Part shown: positions 43,705 through 54,194 of the stretch, in pieces | Layout: each line of letters starts with the position of its first letter | Numbering within the stretch: the stretch's first letter is position 1 | Assembly (NCBI GenBank): GCA_963971535.1 | Contig: OZ020589.1 | Span: forward strand, 53,089,509-53,153,508 | From: Notolepis coatsorum | Taxonomy: Eukaryota > Chordata > Actinopteri > Aulopiformes > Paralepididae | Direction of reading: 5' to 3' | Length of the DNA stretch: 64,000 bases | Notes under the pieces: model-generated | Databases searched by the model: none | What the model was told of the DNA's origin: nothing | What the model saw: the letters and a program-made list of their open reading frames with translations, nothing else | Translations under genes and position numbers: made by a program

Positions 43705-44594
43705 TAGCCCCTTTCGTGACTTTCGGTTTGCAAGCCTGTGGCTTTTGTGACCGGAGTCACTTGCCCACCCGCCCCGATCACCCAGTAGCGAAACGACCAA
43801 GCGTCGTCAAGGGGCTCGCGGTGTGTCAAGAATACATCAGATCTGAATTTCAAAGATACCCAGCGTACAATATGGGTCTAACACAGCTTCACGATGGGGT
43901 CTGGAAGCTCGGAGTTGCTAATAAACAGTTTAAAACATTGTTACTCGACGAGTGGTATTTACAGACCGAACGTCCATCTCCGCCGTTGGTGTCACAGCGC
44001 ATGCGCACCATGCCGCGTTCACGTTACTGGGAAGAAGCGGAAGAACCAGAGGACATCTCGTTGCTACAACTAGGAAGCCTTCACGCTTTGACTCTATATA
44101 TATCTATGGATGAAACGCCCACATCCATACTTCCGCAATTCGTGACGCGAAGTGGGAGATATGGGGTATATAAAAGAATCCCATATGTCCTAGTAGGAAT
44201 TACCACTAGGAGGCTGACGTGAATGGTTTTTCCCAGTCGGAAACTGGTTCTTCCGCTTCTTCCCAGTAACGTGAACGCGGCATGGTGCGCATGCGCTGTG
44301 ACACCAACGGCGGAGATGGACGTTCGGTCTGTAAATACCACTCGTCGAGTAACAATGTTTTAAACTGTTTATTAGCAACTCCGAGCTTCCAGACCCCATC
44401 GTGAAGCTGTGTTAGACCCATATTGTACGCTGGGTATCTTTGAAATTCAGATCTGATGTATTCTTAATCTTGACACACCGCGAGCCCCTTGACGACGCTT
44501 GGTCGTTTCGCTACTGGGTGATCGGGGCGGGTGGGCAAGTGACTCCGGTCACAAAAGCCACAGGCTTGCAAACCGAAAGTCACGAAAGGGGCTA
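43705..44594. mobile_element. Long-armed foldback element with 9-bp duplication (MULE-like)
   Basis: Ends TAGCCCCTTTCGTGACTTTC and its reverse complement, flanked by exact 9-bp GGTCAAAAC (43696-43704, 44595-44603). Arms 43705-44050 and 44244-44594 are inverted copies over about 346 and 351 bp, nearly identical apart from a 6-bp indel (ATTAAG near 44466) and very few other changes. The spacer is 193 bp. A 9-bp duplication with arms of several hundred bp fits Mutator-like elements. Each arm has GCGCATGCGC, the NRF1-type palindrome. No transposase. The ORF across the left arm and spacer has no recognised domain. Confidence 0.85.
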
Positions 44595-44697
44595 GGTCAA
44601 AACAAAGGGAACAGGGCCCAACATTGGGCGGTAGTACTGCTATCATCCTACCAACAGTTGAGTTTCAATCAAAATGCACACCTAGGGGCTAAAATAC

Positions 44698-44958
44698 AAT
44701 ACAAATACAAATACAAACAGTACTGTATTTGCAAATCTGATATGTCATAAATGTATAGATGTAGCAGTACTGTCTATCTGTATGTCATGTATGTCATATA
44801 TGTTATGATGAATTGAAAATGGGGGACCCTGGTGGAAACAAGACGAAAGTCTTTCTCTGGTCTGCATCCCCTTAACAATTGTATGTATTGAGATGTACTG
44901 TACTGTACCCATTCTGCAATCTGTTAATAAACTTTTCATTCAATCAATCAATCAATAC
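44698..44958 (+). mobile_element. LINE-R 3' tail, 260 bp
   Basis: Matches 37870-38107: TATGTCATGTATGTCATATA, the GAAAATGGGGGACCCTGGTG block and ATCA repeats at the end. Confidence 0.8.
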
Positions 44959-45046
44959 ATTTCCAGGACAACATCATGTTTCTTCCAGGATATTTGGTAA
45001 TTTTCCAGGTTTTCCATGACTGGAAATCTAGTGTCTGAATTTCCAG

Positions 45047-45509
45047 GACGAGTGTGAACCCTGCCTGACCCTGGACACTAAAGACTTCTCCCCAGAGGAG
45101 CTGTCTGTCAAGCAGGTGGGCAGGAAGCTGAGTCAGTGGGAAGACAGAGGAGAAGCAGGGGGAGGGGAAAAGCTCCTACTCTTACAGACGGCAGGAGTTC
45201 AGACAGGAGTTTGATCTGCCTGAAGGGGTGGATCCTGAGGCCGTCACCTGCTCCCTGGCTCAGGACGGGAGGCTCCACATCCAGGCAGCAAAGCCTCCAT
45301 CTGCTGAGGAGGTGAAAGTGGTTGCCATCAGATGTTGCCTGGAGAAGAAGACAGCAACACCACAGTTCCTCAGCACACAGACAGAGGGAAGCACCACACA
45401 GACGGACTCTGGCAACAAACAGGACACTGATGGACTCGTAATGTTTTACGTCTCTGACCAAATTTGTACAAATGTGTATTTCATAACTTCTACTGTATCC
45501 AAACAATGA
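45047..45509 (+). pseudogene. HSP30-like small heat-shock protein fragment, frameshifted
   Basis: The first frame reads LTLDTKDFSPEELSVKQVGR and KL (to 45130). The alpha-crystallin domain then continues from 45132 in another frame as VSGKTEEKQGEGKSSYSYRR, QEFRQEFDLPEGVDPEAVTC and SLAQDGRLHIQAA. It ends at a TGA at 45507-45509 after TTQTDSGNKQDTD. Only one base lies between the KL and VSG codons where a codon is expected: a 2-bp deletion. No N-terminal region or start codon is present; the upstream sequence is TTCCAGG-type repeat. Small HSPs of this group are cytosolic holdase chaperones. This copy is broken. Position between two LINE-R tails suggests, but does not prove, retroposition; no poly-A was seen. 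Confidence 0.8.
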
Positions 45510-45654
45510 CAATTTTTGTTTTATATGAATGCATTCGATCAATAAACATTCTGGAAATTGAAGGAACCACATGCTTCCTTTTGTTTGACTCACGTCTCAC
45601 TCACTCACGTTTGTATATATTTTTTTATGATCTCTTTTTCTTACACAGTACGGT

Positions 45655-45822
45655 ATATGTGTATGTCTTGTATGTCATAAATGTCTGATTAATGGAAAAT
45701 GGAGGACCCTTATGTAAACAAGACTAAAGTATTTTTCTGGTCTTCATCCTCTTAGCAGTTGTTAGTATTGAGCTGTACTGTATTATACACATTCTGCAAT
45801 CTGTTAATAAAGTTTTTGTGGT
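45655..45822 (+). mobile_element. LINE-R 3' tail, diverged subfamily
   Basis: GTATGTCTTGTATGTCATAA through TCTTCATCCTCTTAGCAGTT to TTAATAAAGTTTTTG. Shares the GATGAAGACCAG-type variant with 32553 and 19757. Confidence 0.7.
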
Positions 45823-46183
45823 AACCTCTATTGATAATAAAGCCACACGACACGCTTGTGATCCCTTTGGTTTGGTAGTTTACTGGAAACGGGAGCATGG
45901 AAGGTTTATACAATAAACAGGTGCGTCTTACACTCAGCGCACGTTAGTTATACAGGTAAGAACTCAGGCACCGGATACGGAAATACCTCACGGCTATATC
46001 TGTAGTCACTCTGTCTGAGTGTTAACTTCTCTTGGGGACACAGACACCTCTCCTGGTGAGTCTGTCACTGGTACAGTCACTGGCAAACAACATTCTCCAA
46101 TAGTCTGTTGAGTTCCACACGGGTATCCACCATGGTGCGATCTGTCTCTGAACTTGTGTCGTGGCGTAGGCGTGCATGGTCCT
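45823..46183. other. Unassigned non-coding stretch
   Basis: No coding domain. Contains GATAATAAAGCCACACGACA near 45832, a polyadenylation-like site, and several inverted CACTG/CAGTG motifs. Confidence 0.35.
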
Positions 46184-46420
46184 GGGCCCTCATTCATCAA
46201 CGTGACGTAGAAAATGTTCTATTTCCATACTTAAGCACAGAATTTAGAATGTGTGCACGCACAAAAAAAACGGGACTTATCACACGTGCGTACACAGGTC
46301 CTACGCACACCTGTCTTGATAAATATGACTTTGATCCTACGTTTGAGCTCGTGCACTGTTTTAAGTATTTGCATACCAGAACCGCCCCGATTAACCATAT
46401 ACGGTAATGGAACACCCCCA
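46184..46420. mobile_element. Harbinger-like left end, truncated
   Basis: GGGCCCTCATTCATCAACG at 46184, followed by GACGTAGAAAATG and CGTACACAGGTCCTACGCAC, resembles the ends of PIF/Harbinger or ISL2EU elements. No right end identified. Confidence 0.3.
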
Positions 46421-47693
46421 TGAAATGTGGAAAAGTGGACTAACCCGAGCGAATTCTGAGAGACTTCACTGGAGCGAGATTGATCCCCGAGGTCCAACCA
46501 ACAAATTGAACGTATAATCTTCGGTGCGCCGGGAGCCAAGGATGTTGACTGACCCAGTCCTGCTACAGAACCAGCACATTGACAGAAATAAATGACAAGA
46601 GATGACCCGACATTAAGCACTGTAATGACTGAAATTAAATCAATTTCAGCACGCCAACTCTGCGCTCTACAATGCCTATTGTGTGCGCTCGTCATGAGCC
46701 TGTGGTTCTGATCAGAGTCATTATGGCTTCAGTGGATAACCCTGATCTACATTGTGATGTTTTAGATACCCCAGTAATAACATTACAATTGAATTAAATA
46801 CAATTAGGCCTGAATGAGACTCCGGCCACCGGCACATTATCAGCCAAAATGCGCGTTTATTGATGGAGCAAACTCTGAGAGATTGTTCACAGAGGCGCTG
46901 CCGAACCAAGATATAATATGATGTGTATAATATAATGTGTGTAGAGGCATATGATACAATCTATTTTGTTGTTGGTATTAGGTAGCCTATGAATTACATA
47001 TAATAGCAGCCAGCCTACATTATGCAACAGTAACTTGCGCATATATAACACACAGCCCTGCGAAGCCTGCATACAGTAAACTAACTTGATCATTAATCTA
47101 GCTGTTGTATCTTTACGCTTATGAAAACATTAAATAATATGTATAGGCTATAGGCCGTCTATATTCTCAAATGGCTTAATGGCTATCCGAGTCCTCGATA
47201 TCCTCGCGACGGACCAGTATTTATATGATCATATCGATCATATTCATATTCATATCATAGTTTACTCTATCAGCCTACCAGCATGTAATACGTTCTTTGT
47301 TAGAACTCAACTCGTTATTATTTTGCGCATTAAGCTATCGGTCTGCAAGCTAGGCACAAATTAATGGAAGTGGATACAGACCAGATTTCCTTTAACTGCT
47401 TTTCAGATTGTCTGTTGTTCAGTAACAACCAATAATATACCATTTTCATAGCAGAATAAGAATATTCATAATTCTATAGAGAGTATCATATTATTTCATA
47501 TATCTATGGTTACACCTCTGTTTACCCATATAATTATGACAAGTCAAAATGTCTGCTGTGAAAGGTATCTATTCAGGATGGCCGCCAGAGACCTGAGACA
47601 TAGAAAAAAGGAAAACCAGAAAACGGTTTATCACTGGTCGTCTTGTCTGCAGAGGATTCTTTCAGCCAAAAGGTTGAGATATAGCGGTTATAT
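46421..47693. other. Unassigned non-coding stretch
   Basis: No domain recognised on either strand. AT-rich towards 47500. Short ORFs have no recognisable motif. Confidence 0.4.
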
Positions 47694-48156
47694 CGGCCAG
47701 AGTTCTGATCTGAGTGTGTTGGACGTGGGGGGGGGGGGGGGCTGTGGGGCCAGAGTTCTGATCTGAGTGTGTTGGACGTGGGGGGGGGGGGGCCCTGTGG
47801 GGCCAGAGTTCTGATCTGAGTGTGTTGGACGTGGGGGGGGGGGGGGGGGGGCTGTGGGGCCAGAGTTCTGATCTGAGTGTGTTGGACGTGGGGGGGGGGG
47901 GCCCTGTGGGGCCAGAGTTCTGATCTCAGTGTGTTGGACGTGGGGGGGGGGCTGTGGGGCCAGAGTTCTGATCTGAGTGTGTTGGACGTGGGGGGGGGGG
48001 GCAGGGGGCCCTGTGGGGCCAGAGTTCTGATCAGAGTGTGTTGGACGTGGGGGGGGGGGCAGGGGGCCCTGTGGGGCCAGAGTTCTGATCTGAGTGTGTT
48101 GGACGTGGGGGGGGGGGGCTGTGGGGCCAGAGTTCTGATCTGAGTGTGTTGGACGT

Positions 48157-48189
<33 letters not shown>

Positions 48190-49249
48190 GACCAGAGTTC
48201 TGATCTGAGTGTGTTGGACGTGGGGGGGGGGGGGGGCCCTGTGGGGGGAGAGTTCTGATCTGAGTGTGTTGGACGTGGGGGGGGAGGGGGGCCTGTGGGG
48301 CCATAGTTCTGATCTGAGTGTGTTGGACGTGGGGGGGGCCTGTGGGGCCAGAGTTCTGATCTGAGTGTGTTGGACGTGGGGGGGGGGGGGGGGGGGCCAG
48401 AGTTCTGATCTGAGTGTGTTGGACGTGGGGGGGGGGAGTTCTGATCTGAGTGTGTTGGACGTGGGGGGGGGGGGGCTGTGGGGCCAGAGTTCTGATCCGA
48501 GTGTGTTGGACGTGGGGGGGGGGCCCTGTGGGGCCAGAGTTCTGATCTGAGTGTGTTGGACGTGGGGGGGGGGGGGGGCTGTGGGGCCAGAGTTCTGATC
48601 TGAGTGTGTTGGACGTGGGGGGGGGGGGGGGCCTGTGGGGCCAGAGTTCTGATCTGAGTGTGTTGGACGTGGGGGGGGGGGGGGGCCTGTGGGGCCAGAG
48701 TTCTGATCTGAGTGTGTTGGACGTGGGGGGGGGGGGGGGCCTGTGGGGCCAGAGTTCTGATCTGAGTGTGTTGGACGTGGGGGGGGGGGGGGGCCTGTGG
48801 GGCCAGAGTTCTGATCTCAGTGTGTTGGACGTGGGGGGGGGGGCCCTGTGGGGCCAGAGTTCTGATCAGAGTGTGTTGGACGTGGGGGGGGGGGCTGTGG
48901 GGCCAGAGTTCTGATCTGAGTGTGTTGGACGTGGGGGGGGGCCCTGTGGGGCCAGAGTTCTGATCTGAGTGTGTTGGACGTGGGGGGGGGGGGCTGTGGG
49001 GCCAGAGTTCTGATCAGAGTGTGTTGGACGTGGGGGGGGGGGCTGTGGGGCCAGAGTTCTGATCAGAGTGTGTTGGACGTGGGGGGGGGGGCTGTGGGGC
49101 CAGAGTTCTGATCTGAGTGTGTTGGACGTGGGGGGGGGCTGTGGGGCCAGAGTTCTGATCTGAGTGTGTTGGACGTGGGGGGGGGGGGGGGCCCTGTGGG
49201 GCCAGAGTTCTGATCAGAGTGTGTTGGACGTGGGGGGGGGGGGGGGGCC
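47694..49249. repeat. Poly-G minisatellite array 1
   Basis: About 30 units of GAGTTCTGATCTGAGTGTG, TTGGACGT, a run of 8-30 G, then CCTGTGGGGCCA. Unit length varies (about 45-65 bp) almost only through the G-run. CTGATC(T/A)GAG variants are interspersed. Every unit can supply a G-quadruplex tract on the plus strand. Confidence 0.95.
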
Positions 49250-49484
49250 CAGACACAAACTTTACAATTTTAATACTTTTCTAGAGGTTTAAATGGCTGG
49301 GGTGAAATTTACCTCAAGGAAACCAAATGTAATGTAAATTGTAAATGTGAGGATAGCAGGATGTTAAATGCACACAACATTACTTTAGCCTTTCCTGAGA
49401 TAGACATTATCAAACAGATCTATAAGCAGATGTATGGATGTGTGGCATCTTTATGTCATGACAGCTAAAGCTTCTTCTTTCGAT
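49250..49484. repeat. Unique block, copy 1 of a tandem duplication
   Basis: Begins CAGACACAAACTTTACAATT and ends TGACAGCTAAAGCTTCTT; repeated with almost no change at 50222-50453 (CCTGAGATAGAC versus CCTGAGCTAGAC). Confidence 0.92.
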
Positions 49485-50221
49485 CAGAGTTCTGATCTGA
49501 GTGTGTTGGACGTGGGGGGGGGCCCTGTGGGGCCAGAGTTCTGATCTGAGTGTGTTGGACGTGGGGGGGGGGGGCCTGTGGGGCCAGAGTTCTGATCTGA
49601 GTGTGTTGGACGTGGGGGGGGCCTGTGGGGCCAGAGTTCTGATCTCAGTGTGTTGGACGTGGGGGGGGGGCCCTGTGGGGCCAGAGTTCTGATCAGAGTG
49701 TGTTGGACGTGGGGGGGGGCCCTGTGGGGCCAGAGTTCTGATCAGAGTGTGTTGGACGTGGGGGGGGGGGCCCTGTGGGGCCAGAGTTCTGATCTCAGTG
49801 TGTTGGACGTGGGGGGGGGGCCCTGTGGGGCCAGAGTTCTGATCAGAGTGTGTTGGACGTGGGGGGGGGCCCTGTGGGGCCAGAGTTCTGATCAGAGTGT
49901 GTTGGACGTGGGGGGGGGGGGGCTGTGGGGCCAGAGTTCTGATCAGAGTGTGTTGGACGTGGGGGGGGGCCTGTGGGGCCAGAGTTCTGATCAGAGTGTG
50001 TTGGACGTGGGGGGGGGGGGCTGTGGGGCCAGAGTTCTGATCTGAGTGTGTTGGACGTGGGGGGGGGGGGGCCCTGTGGGGCCAGAGTTCTGATCAGAGT
50101 GTGTTGGACGTGGGGGGGGGCTGTGGGGCCAGAGTTCTGATCTGAGTGTGTTGGACGTGGGGGGGGGGGGGGGCCTGTGGGGCCAGAGTTCTGATCAGAG
50201 TGTGTTGGACGTGGGGGGGGC
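49485..50221. repeat. Poly-G minisatellite array 2
   Basis: About 15 units of the same repeat as array 1, with G-runs of 7-13. Unit-type order (CAGAG versus TGAGT variants) is partly shared with the end of array 1, consistent with a duplication of array plus unique block. Confidence 0.95.
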
Positions 50222-50453
50222 CCAGACACAAACTTTACAATTTTAATACTTTTCTAGAGGTTTAAATGGCTGGGGTGAAATTTACCTCAAGGAAACCAAA
50301 TGTAATGTAAATTGTAAATGTGAGGATAGCAGGATGTTAAATGCACACAACATTACTTTAGCCTTTCCTGAGCTAGACATTATCAAACAGATCTATAAGC
50401 AGATGTATGGATGTGTGGCATCTTTATGTCATGACAGCTAAAGCTTCTTTCGG
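50222..50453. repeat. Unique block, copy 2 of the tandem duplication
   Basis: Nearly identical to 49250-49484. After it, unique sequence continues (GTTTAGTCAAACTGACAACC). Confidence 0.92.
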
Positions 50454-51574
50454 TTTAGTCAAACTGACAACCCCAAATAAAACACAATGACCCGTGTGAT
50501 CTAGCAACAGCCTTATGACATGTCTACTTTATAATATAGTTGAGCAATTTACCAATATTATAATACAATGATCAAAATGATCATCAAAGAGTGCACACGT
50601 TTTAATGAATAATAGGCACTAGTTTCTATTTAAAGAAAAAGCAATGGGTTGGTAGAGCAAACACAAATAACCATGGGCGTTTCAGTGATTCTTCTTTATT
50701 TCAAAGCCAATTTTACAATGCCTTGTTTCCGAACCAGATAACAGTAGAACATCTCTTACACCATTCCTTGCACAGAGGAACCAGGCAACAATGTAAACAG
50801 CATAATGTTCTCATAATTACGAGGTAGCTACACATTTCAGGTAGAAAGCGTTTTTGGGCCTTATGTTATGTAATATACTCTATAAATCGACCAGGTGGAA
50901 AATTGTAAGGCCTTTTAATAAAACCCTTCATCAGCAAGGCACAGGTTAAGTGTGGGGAACTGGTCACATCATCATGTAAACTTGAGGTATAGACGGTTTC
51001 ACATTTGTGATTAAACATTTGAACAACAACTCGCATATTTAGTTACATTACATGCCACGTATCCATGAGGAACTAATATCATGGGAGGTTTCTTAGTTAA
51101 ACCGGATCATTACTTTAACAATTCCTTAATGGATTTGTAGAACATGAAACCAAGAAAGGAACAATAACCAGATAGTTACAAGTAGCCTAAGAAACAGAAA
51201 ATGTTATAAGGTTCAAGAGGAAAACAAACTCTTGTTAAGCTAACTTTAGGATGCTACTTTGTTGGACACACCGCTAGTGGGCGACGCCGTTTAAAAGCCA
51301 CGGCACTGTATAGAAAAGAGATGTAACAATGCACCATCACAGCAATTGTGAATGCACCAACTCCAGTTTGTTAAGACAGGCTAGGAAAAATCAAAGCATA
51401 AGCAAATAGCAAACAAAGCATCTCATCTTCATCGTGTGAAAAAATAAAATAAAAAAATGAACTACATAAGTTAAAGCGACTGAAAATGAAATAAAAATGT
51501 AAGCATTCGCATGGCTCAACCAAAATGTCAAAAAATACAGACAATTATGTGAAAGTGGAAGGGGTGGGGGGGTT
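50454..51574. other. Unassigned stretch downstream of pgpep1
   Basis: AT-rich with no recognised gene or repeat. On the minus strand there is AATAAA at 50693-50698 (TTTATT on plus), which could be a distal polyadenylation signal for a very long pgpep1 3' UTR, but a nearer candidate exists at 53558. Confidence 0.35.
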
Positions 51575-52015
51575 AAGTAAGGGATAATGTATAGCTACGA
51601 GGTCATTGTCGCAAAATAATTGACCGACACGGAGTTTAAAATACCGAGCCGCCTCGGCGAGGTCTTTTAAACGTCAGTGAAGGTCAATTATTTTGCGATG
51701 ATGACCGAGTATAGCTATACATTATCCTGCTTATTACATGGCTAACTTACTAACAATATACCTAATTCATTTGACAAATCGCAGTTGTTCTGTGGCTCTG
51801 TCAGCCCAAATAAAGTGATTATTATTATCGCGGGCAGCCCGGCAGGTGTGTCTGATTGGCTGCACTGAAACAGTGTGTGTCAGTGGGGCTTGATTACTCC
51901 AGCTGCGAAAAACAATAATCACCGGTGATTATCGAAAAATAATTCACCGCTGTCGGGGGCTATTGACCAATCACAAGCAAGCATTTGGGCGAATGTGAAA
52001 ACGCCATGTAATAAA
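51575..52015. mobile_element. Palindrome-rich MITE, copy 2
   Basis: GTAAGGGATAATGTATAGCT, inverted AGCTATACATTATCC, then TTATTACATGGC with the matching end ACGCCATGTAATAA. Includes a CCGAGCCGCCTCGGCGAGGT block not in copy 1 (33380). Confidence 0.6.
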
Positions 52016-52674
52016 GAACAATAAGTGCTCCAGAAGGGCCAACTCCAACTTGATCAATTTGTTGTTCACTTCATCCAATCAAATTTTCAGATAAAATAAG
52101 CAGCTACAGTATATCTGATCCAATGAAGTGAATGGTATAAAGCTTTAATATGAATCAATGTACGACAGGCCTGTAATGTCACTAACAGAGATCTGTAAAA
52201 CAAAAACAAAAAACATTGCACAGCCCAAGGCCAGATCTCATTGGAGTGGATGTTGGGATCGACAGACTGGGGAAATGTGAGCTGGAACCAACCCGTTCCC
52301 TGATTAAATAACCTTTTGTAAAAGAAGGCAAAATTACAACTTCTTATAAAGAAAAGACTCAAGAAACGTATTCAACATCAAAGTCAAAACAGCAAAGCTA
52401 AGCTTTTGGGGAAGATGGAAAAAAAGAAAAACTATTTGAAGGAAAACCGAAACAAATTATGTTTTGAATAACGAGAATGTGAGCAAATAGAACTTCAAAT
52501 TTCTATGTGAGTAAAATGTTTCAGGGACATTAATAATTAATGGGAAATCCCACAAAACACCTCAATAAACCTTTAATAGACGCCTACTGTGGTCTTTATG
52601 TGATAATGAAAAAGGTTTATGTCTTTAAACTTGGATAAGAAATGGTAACAAAAGTATCACAAGTGGCTGAACAA
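52016..52674. other. Unassigned stretch
   Basis: AT-rich, no recognisable coding or terminal repeats. Confidence 0.35.
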
Positions 52675-53325
52675 ACTGTCAGTATGTATCAACCTGACAG
52701 AACAAACTGTCAGTATGTATCAACCTGAGAGAACAAACTGTCAGTATGTATCAACCTGAGAACAAACTGTCAGTATGTATCAACCTGAGAGAACAAACTG
52801 TCAGTATGTATCAACCTGAGAGAACAAACTGTCAGTATGTATCAACCTGAGAGAACAAACTGTCAGTATGTATCAACCTGAGAGAACAAACTGTCAGTAT
52901 GTATCAACCTGAGAGAACAAACTGTCAGTATGTATCAACCTGAGAGAACAAACTGTCAGTATGTATCAACCTGAGAACACACTGTCAGTATGTATCAACC
53001 TGAGAGAACAAACTGTCAGTATGTATCAACCTGAGAGAACAAACTGTCAGTATGTATCAACCTGAGAGAACAAACTGTCAGTATGTATCAACCTGAGAGA
53101 ACAAACTGTCAGTATGTATCAACCTGAGAGAACAAACTGTCAGTATGTATCAACCTGAGAGAACAAACTGTCAGTATGTATCAACCTGAGAGAACAAACT
53201 GTCAGTATGTATCAACCTGAGAGAACAAACTGTCAGTATGTATCAACCTGAGAGAACAAACTGTCAGTATGTATCAACCTGAGAGAACAAACTGTCAGTA
53301 TGTATCAACCTGAGAGAACAAACGA
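52675..53325. repeat. 31-bp minisatellite, about 21 copies
   Basis: Unit contains AACTGTCAGTATGTATCAAC then CTGAGAGAACA. Occasional 29-bp units lack one GA or AG pair. Lies 580-1230 bp downstream of the pgpep1 stop codon, possibly within its 3' UTR. Confidence 0.95.
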
Positions 53326-53557
53326 AGGGAGGAATAATTAAGAAGACAAAGTTAAATAATGTGGAACACAATCAACCGTTAGCCCCAAAGGTAACTTCTA
53401 TTACTATTCCTAACCCTATAAGGTGCATCGGTAGAAGACACATTTGGGGTATTAGATTGCAATGACAACAGTATAAACTTGCCACAATGTGATAATATAA
53501 ACGTGTGTGAACTACAATAGTAGTATTCCTGCTCCCGAAATTATTATTATAATTTTT

Positions 53558-53563
53558 TTTATT
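53558..53563 (-). promoter_or_regulatory. pgpep1: Candidate polyadenylation signal of pgpep1
   Basis: TTTATT on plus is AATAAA on the minus strand, about 345 nt beyond the pgpep1 stop codon. Nearest canonical hexamer noticed downstream of the CDS. Confidence 0.4.
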
Positions 53564-53905
53564 CACTTCTGTGTTTCATGGATTTCACGTTACTGGACCA
53601 CAAAATATCCTTGAACACAGCGTTTCAAGTTCCGAAGTAGTGGGACAAAAGCTTCAGTTACAACTTGAGCAACATTTGCTTTTTGCAATCCCATTGTTTC
53701 TTCATAATTTGAAGAAATACATAACTGATCCAGGTCCAACACAAAGGAGAAGGACTAGCTTAAAAAAAGAAAAAAAAGACAACAATGAAATGAGAAAACT
53801 GAAAATGTCCAATGGTAGTTTTGAATATGCACCAATAGAGATAGTAAAAATAAAATAAATAAAAAGGTTTGGCTACTTGTGGTTAAGTGCAGTTTCTTTC
53901 TTGTG

Positions 53906-54128
53906 TCAGGGGGCAGATAGGCTTAGTTGGCATTTGGAGGTCAAATGCTGGCATTGGATCTTCTCTTCTTCTTGGCCCAGACACTCCAGCATCTCTTGCA
54001 CGATGGCCTGCAGCGCACGGCCCAGGTCTTCCCCGCTGTAAGGCTTTCCGACAGGGGGCACGTGAACAAATGCAGAGCGCCCGTGGCTCAAGTACAGAGA
54101 GGTATAGTAGGTGAAGTCACAGAGATAT
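53906..54128 (-). CDS. pgpep1: Pyroglutamyl-peptidase I, last coding exon
   Basis: Cysteine peptidase of the C15 family that removes N-terminal pyroglutamate from peptides in the cytosol. The minus-strand exon starts after CTTTAACAG (acceptor at 54129-54130) and completes a split Arg codon. It then reads YLCDFTYYTSLYLSHGRSAF and VHVPPVGKPY, then a helical LGRALQAIVQEML, ending LSLSAP and TGA at 53906-53908. By alignment with human PGPEP1 (209 aa) the active-site Cys149 (YLCDF) and His168 (VHVPP) are both present. The C-terminus is about ten residues longer than human. Splice phase fits the upstream exon exactly. No damage seen. Confidence 0.95.
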
Positions 54129-54194
54129 CTGTTAAAGGAGACAGCATTGGATCAAATAGATAGGGTCCTAGCTTAAATAGATTAAAGAGACAGG

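Noticed and set aside
43716..44222. 168-codon ORF in the foldback element as a possible new protein
   Set aside because: Runs from one arm into the spacer, the mirrored arm gives overlapping antisense ORFs, and no domain is seen. An open frame in GC-rich arms can arise by chance.
45108..45593. 161-codon minus-strand ORF
   Set aside because: Antisense shadow of the small heat-shock protein pseudogene.
46231..46695. 154-codon minus-strand ORF
   Set aside because: No recognisable domain, overlaps a likely transposon end; treated as chance.
47573..48304. 243-codon Pro-rich minus-strand ORF, and similar ORFs to 50229
   Set aside because: Created by the poly-G minisatellite; frame depends on G-run length, and the translation is only repeat.
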